Assembly (NCBI GenBank): GCA_900708905.1
Contig: CAADRB010000008.1
Span: 2,712,670-2,776,669, forward strand
From: Hymenolepis diminuta
Taxonomy: Eukaryota > Platyhelminthes > Cestoda > Cyclophyllidea > Hymenolepididae
Length of the DNA: 64,000 nt
Direction of reading: 5' to 3'
Shown here: positions 58,001 to 64,000 of the stretch, piece by piece
Position numbering within the stretch: the first letter of the stretch is position 1
Layout: every line of letters starts with the position of its first letter
Notes under the pieces: generated by a model
What the model saw: only the letters and a program-made list of their open reading frames with translations
Databases searched by the model: none
Told to the model about the DNA's origin: nothing
Made by a program: the position numbers and the translations under genes

Positions 58001-61000
58001 AATCTCAAGGTTGGACCTAGATACAGGACAAAGCAATTCATTTCAATTGCGAATCAGATTATTTTGTGGTAATTTATCTAATGTCATTTTAAGAAAACTT
58101 CTCATGAATAGTATCATTGAATTTCACTCTTTTATCGAACTAATACAATGAATATGAAATATTGACTGCTATACGGTTATTTGAAAATTCCCTAGTTTTG
58201 AAACTGATAGGACGCAACAAAACATAATCCATCTAATTCACGGAAAATCGATTCTCCTAATCTGCAACTAACTTATTAAGATTAGTAAAAGCATAATAAA
58301 CGCGTGTAATAATCAAGGTTAACGTTCAAGGCATTGGCTATCGTCACTGGTCAGATCAAAAATTTCGGTTCATGGATTTTTAATAGCTCCCAAAAGTTCA
58401 GACTCTTTCCCATGTTTTTATAACAGTCTTTGTGAAAAGAGCGAGATGGTTCATGTCCTGTTCAATTCCATCATGAATTTCGACCGTCATTGCTATTAAA
58501 TATGAATAGTTTATGCAATGTTCATCATTACTCTCACTGAAATAATGATATGAATTAAATTGTTATTTTCCAAATGTATTCACCAACGTAATCACTATCA
58601 GAGGAATTCTTTTCAGTTGCTCATGCTGTCTCCTAACTCTGGGTAACTAATAGTAGAATTCACTCAACACATTGTTTATTTACGGCGAGGCTGCTTACCT
58701 TATTTAGATGGTTTCCCGTGACCAAAACTTGCGGAAATATTTTGCACTACCTTAGGAAATAATGCTAATAATAGAAAGCATTAACTGTTAAGCTACTCCT
58801 ATCATTAGCACTTTTGTAATAGGGCTATGAAATTTTTAAAAATCTATTTGCTTGTCGTAGATTCGATAGATAGACTCGTGTTATATCTAAGGACTCCTCG
58901 AAAGAAAAATCAAATCAGCAAATTGAATGACAGCTCTTATGTTGTTTATTTTTCTAGCCCAAAATTTAATGATTTCTCTGACTTCCTTTTAATCTAGTGG
59001 AGAATAGCGTTAGAGTTTATACTATTGAAAACTATTTGTTTTAATATTATCGATTGGTTAGATGATAGAGTGTGGATGAATTTTCCTTGGCGGTAGGTTC
59101 GTAAAACAGTGTTCATTGAAGCACAAAGCATTAAAACTTGGTTTTGACTTTACTAAAGCTACCCCAAAAGGAAACATCTGAGAAGTATTGTTCAATATAG
59201 TAAAAAATTAGATGCACTTTAATTACCTTCTCGCCATTTGTTCAACTGTAGCAAATTAATTATGAAAGTAAATTCTGTCGAGTACCCTACTTTAGCAGAA
59301 CATCCTAAATTTGCAAGTTTGACATAAAATATGTGTTATTTATTTGAAATAGTATGCTTTGTTGTGCCATTAGACAAAGGTAGGTGGAATATTCAAAATG
59401 AAATGTTGGTACAGAATGTCCTTAATTATCTTACGAAGCACAGATAAATTCAAACGCAATTATTTTATTTAACATAGTCATTTCGATAGCTACAAAGTGC
59501 TTTTTATTAGAACGGAGACTAAATTTCTTGAGGAACATGGAGATTTTATCCGTAAACTTACGTGTCTGTTATGCTAGAGGTTAAAAACCAGTACCCGTAA
59601 GTGCCGTTCTAATGGAATATTGTCAGGAGAAATATTAGAGTGTAAGTTTCACATCAAAGATGCACAAAGATTTTTCCCCTCCGTTTAGGATGACTGTTGA
59701 ACTGGAAGTTTATGTCTTACCACTTTGAAGGGAAAAATGGATGCGATTGTAATCTTTGCATTTCGTTTAAGCAACCTGTCAGAAAAATATAAAATCCTAC
59801 TTCTAACTCCTTTTATTTTGTGATTCGAATATTTGGAACCATGTTTATTCTATACTCAAGGCATAGTAGTAAGTTTTAGAACCCGTACAAGCAGTAATCA
59901 GGAAGTTAGAGCAAAAAGCGTCTACACACTGGTGAACCAGTTTTAAATATAAAATTTAAAATCATGAAAAACATTTGAGTATTTAAGGATGACGAATCGG
60001 AGGAAACATAGACACATCTATTGGAATCACTGGCCACCAAAGGCAATAACAAGAGAAGGGGAATTAGGTAGAATATACATCGCAAAAGGAATAAAAACGG
60101 AAACTATCTGTGAGAATAAAGTAGCACTGTAGGCATGGTTAGAAGAACACCAATTAGTGTATCAAGGTATTTAAATAATACGTTGTTTGTATTTTATTGT
60201 AACTACCGGGACACAGTTTTTAAAATTTATCCACACTTCTAATAAAGTTACATTTCTTCATTTAAGCAAACAGAATTTTTTTACTTCCCGAAGTTAAAAG
60301 ATACTTTAATTGAATTTTGCATTAATTGAATTAACATATGTTCTTAAGCCTGATTTGTGTTTTTTAGATTATTTGTGCTCCTGTTGAAATGTCGAGACCT
60401 TGGATTAAGCTACATTTTCTTCGCCTGTACAACTGAGAATTCTAGATTGCCAGGTTGTACCAATTTAACTTAGAATAATACAACGTTTTACTTAACCAGG
60501 TTAGAAAACAAGAAGTCGGACTTCAATTTACCGCTTTTCTCTTACCCCTTTAAAAAAATTTTGGGGTAACAATAGATAGGACTGTTAATTAGCAGGTAGT
60601 AAGCAATAATATAATTATTACACATAACGATGAGAACATTTTTTAACTACATACTGGGATTAAAATTTCGTCAGGCGATGGCTACCATAGTTACAAGAGG
60701 CAAGTGTCCTTTCCTAATCCATCGCAGATGACTCATCAGCGTTTAGATTCTAGAAAATAATATTTTGTACCGACTGCGCTTTTCCGTAACTCCATCTTCT
60801 GCCAAGTAAACACATACACTCCATTGGAGTGAATTTACATTGGCGGTATGGCGCTTTCGCAATAAGTGTGATGCTATGCCAAAATACTAAAGATATCAAT
60901 TGAAACTCCTTAAACTCAAGATTCAGGAGCACGTCATGCTCGAAAACGCGATTCTGAATAACAAATTCCTACTCCGGATATCACTTCTGCGGTAGCTAGC

Positions 61001-63777
61001 CATGATGTCGTCTCAAATTAATATTGCAAATATTTCAGTCTAATTAATGTTACTCCCCGGTAATAATCGAGATAAATAGCAAATACTGATTAGCAATCTC
61101 CTCACAGAGAAGATAATGTAGCGGCATCTTCTATTCTTCAAGACTTTGCCTCTAATTTCCAGTCACATAATCTCATAAATTTCGTGAATCGTTCTTCCTT
61201 ATGAGATAAAGATTACTCATCACTTTAAAATTTATTATATTAAATTTTAATCCTTATTCGACTACTTGACTCCTTTAAATTGAATACTATGTTAAGTTTT
61301 ACCACTCTTCCAGTCAACGGTACTTCGGGCCCCGGAGACTTATTATTTTGGGTTAAACTCGTTGTTACTGCTCTTTATTGTTAGTTATTCCGGCCGATAT
61401 TAAGCATTAAAACTTCACGATTGGATCTCCAAACAATATACCTTATTCAGGATTTTTCTCATAATAGTTCGAAATAATTCTGAAAATCAACTGTCATTGT
61501 CAGTTTTATCAATTAGAATAAATCATTGATAGTTTTACTCCCTGACTAATTGTTGTAAATTGCTAACAGGAACAGATATAACAAATCTAGTAATCAACTT
61601 CAATATCACTACTGAAACACATTATCATGAAAATTTTCAAAATATACAGCAAATATTATAAGTAGCAGAAAACGCAGATTATAAACAATTGCCCATCATT
61701 AAAAGACACATAATTGGTTTTATATAATGACAGCATATGTGAGCTCAGAGCTGTCAATAATTCACAAAAAGATTATGTATACCATATAAATACTTTGCAA
61801 ATAAATCACCATGCGCTCCGATATTAATCTAATTTTAAATTATAAAATGCCTTGTTACTGATTTCAACGCATTTGACTGTATTCGATGTGTCGGTCTTGC
61901 TAACTGCCTTTGGAACATTGAAAGCTCAAGCATTTCGAACCATAAATTGCGTAGTATACATGGTAAAATATTTCATTATGAATTTGCATCTGATTCACGT
62001 CCCTTTTATTATTAAAGGAATAAAGTATAGATTGGCCATATTTTGAAAAATACACTTATTTCAAGTAATGTTTTCCGAATGGGTAAAGTTATCAATAAAG
62101 ATTACGTGGTTGTTTTAAAATAGGTTATGTAGCTTTTCTTTTCCTCAATGAATGTACGCCGACCTCTATAATTGAATATTCCCACCTGAATGAGCAGCTA
62201 ACCGGACTGCAGTTATTGATATATCTTTTCATCTTTTCAGGTCACTGTTACACATTGAAATGCTCGTAGACAGTTATGTGGTCAAAGCTTAACAGATAGT
62301 ATTGTAACTTGTACTGATCTGTTCAATTTTAATTTGTCATTTTTTATATATTTCACTCGTTACTTACAAAAATTTAACCGAATCCAATATTTGAAATATC
62401 ACGACTAATAATCACACTGGTGGTAGCATACAAATCGTGTAAGTGCTGACGAATTGAATAGAACACCCAAAAATTGAATGATACGCAAAATGTATCGAAT
62501 AAAACAACTGCGCAGGAATGTATTACTGACATTGACAAGGAGTAAACGTTATTTATATCAAGAAGTAGGGACTCATTGTGCGGTAAATAGGAACATGAGT
62601 GAGCCAACATCACAGTGAAGTTGACGCAGATGTGAATGAATATAAGATGGGGAAGAAATAGATACACAGGGGACATAAATGCAACCATAAAACGAGAGGG
62701 GCATAACGTAATAGGATGATAAAGATTATAAACACAAAGAGTAACATGACAAATAAAAATGGCCCGTGGGAGAATTGGGATCACCATATTTTGTCCATCC
62801 TTAAAAGTCGATACATCATTTAAATATTTTCGATTTATTTTATTAAATAGTGTTGAATGGAATTTTTTCCTTTTATCCTAGAAAAATTAAAATAACAATT
62901 TATTGTTATTTATTAATAAAATGACCGTATTTGTTAAATTTTGCCAAATTGCAATGTCGCTGCCTTGCATATTAGTGAAATAAAGCCTACTATTACGATG
63001 ATCTCGGTTTATTATAAACTTCTGGGATCTGAAGATATTTTGAGAGGCCAATAAGGTAACATCGAATTGACTCCGGAATATGATTTTTAAAACAATACAA
63101 CGCATTACCGCAATTTTTTGAGTCAGTAAAAAATGATTAGGGCATTAAATTTTAAATTCATACTTCGATGGTCGAATTAATATTAAGTTAATGTTTATAA
63201 GATAATTTTTAAATTTGAAGTGCTGTTTTCATAAATTGGGCATATTCACGTTCAAAAGGAATCTGGTCTCTCATATTGTACTATTATAGATCAAGAGGTC
63301 TAAAACAGTCTGAAGTTCTCCTATTCCCCATTAATTCAACGTGTGAACGAGGTCCTCTCCACTCACTCATTCCCTTAAATGAATACGAATTCTCAACAAA
63401 CAAATAAGACATGCCTAATCAATTGTTTTCTCAGTTGGACTGATTAAAAAATACATTTTGTTATTCATTGGTTCGTTGAAGTGGATGAGTATTTCAAGTT
63501 ATGTTCGTTAATGTTATTTCACATCCTAGATGTAATTGAAGGCAACGCGTTTTCCCCTTCACATAGGAATTAATTAAAAGTGCGTTTGTACTGAGTACTC
63601 AAATTCAAGAGATACTAAGACATAGGAAAGTGAAGAGGGAGATAATTGAAATATGGACTTTCTTAGAAATCCATGGAGAAAGAGGAAGAATACAGAGTAG
63701 ATCTGGGTATTAGAATGCATGAAGGTATGACTGAGCAACTGGAGAACGAGTATGTATTCACTGGAATCGGAGGTGGA
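55046..63777. other. Intergenic DNA without a supported gene
   Basis: It starts with the presumed 3' UTR of the small membrane protein gene. The rest is AT-rich. The longest frames, 57310-57687 (GTG start, 125 codons) and 62374-62787 on the minus strand (ATG start, 137 codons, hydrophobic), match no family I know and have no splice context; I treat them as chance. A GC-richer patch around 55370-55720 may be an old repeat, but I could not assign it. Confidence 0.5.
55243..55248 (+). terminator. Poly(A) signal candidate of the small membrane protein gene
   Basis: AATAAA 198 nt after the stop codon at 55043-55045, followed by a TTGGTTG stretch. Plausible but AATAAA is common in AT-rich DNA. Confidence 0.4.
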
Positions 63778-64000
63778 ATGAAGTCAGGACATAAGTGGCC
63801 TTCAGTGCCTCATGAATACTGAGGGATGAATCCCTATGCGTTTCCTGAATTCGTACCTATGGCATCATCAATCCCCGAGACCCAATTATCTCGACCTCAC
63901 AGTGGCGCTTGACATGCTTGACCCTAATGTAACCTCAAGTACCCTGTAGATAATCATCGTGTGTCATCAAGCGCCTCATTTTGACTGTCAGAATAAGCTA
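63778..64000 (+). mobile_element. Second copy of the 36.5-kb LTR-like repeat, cut by the window end
   Basis: ATGAAGTCAGGACATAA at 63778 and TTATCTCGACCTCACAGTGG at 63886 match the copy starting at 36467. Similarity continues through ACCTCAAGTACCCTGTAGAT to the end of the window. The TATA and poly(A) part would lie beyond 64000. Confidence 0.55.

Noticed and set aside
62374..62787. 137-codon hydrophobic frame on the minus strand
   Set aside because: It has a real ATG, but the region is pyrimidine-rich on that strand, which by itself yields hydrophobic codons. No family, no neighbours and no splice partner.

Overview
This is AT-rich nuclear DNA from a metazoan, most likely a flatworm and probably a tapeworm. 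Three multi-exon genes can be reconstructed by joining exons in phase across GT-AG (and three GC-AG) introns. Their introns cluster near 31-39 nt and near 67-81 nt, with a tail of long ones; from memory, two such peaks (about 36 and 73 nt) are reported for cestodes. The placement rests on intron lengths, base composition and transposon types, not on a search.

Layout. 1-8.7 kb: no host gene, degenerate repeats and a dead Tc1/mariner copy on the minus strand (about 6911-8141). 8.7-19.5 kb: a plus-strand tau/MAP2-family microtubule-associated protein gene (9 exons, 359 aa, four repeats); its first intron holds a Merlin-type transposon with a perfect 8-bp target duplication and an assembly gap, and its seventh intron a tRNA-like SINE candidate. 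20.7-26.2 kb: a plus-strand SPAG1-like gene (15 exons, 583 aa; TPRs plus an RPAP3_C-type end), an axonemal dynein assembly factor. 26.4-34.2 kb: a minus-strand WDR48/UAF1 orthologue (17 exons, 771 aa), tail to tail with SPAG1 and only 248 bp apart. 34.2-50.3 kb: intergenic, with LTR-like segments and a mariner element with frameshifts and an assembly gap. 50.3-55.05 kb: a probable two-exon gene for a small membrane protein of unknown family. 55-64 kb: no supported gene; a second copy of the 36.5-kb LTR-like repeat runs off the end.

The genes do not form a pathway. The MAP acts on microtubules, SPAG1 on dynein-arm preassembly for motile cilia (in a flatworm, flame cells and sperm), and WDR48 as activating partner of USP1/USP12/USP46-type deubiquitinases. 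I found no gene cluster that looks like a new biological system. The best leads are three GC-AG introns in two adjacent genes, introns as short as 31 nt, a duplicated coding module in SPAG1, microexons in the MAP gene, one repeat family lying in inverted pairs inside introns of two genes, the odd left end of the Merlin element, and the unassigned membrane protein.
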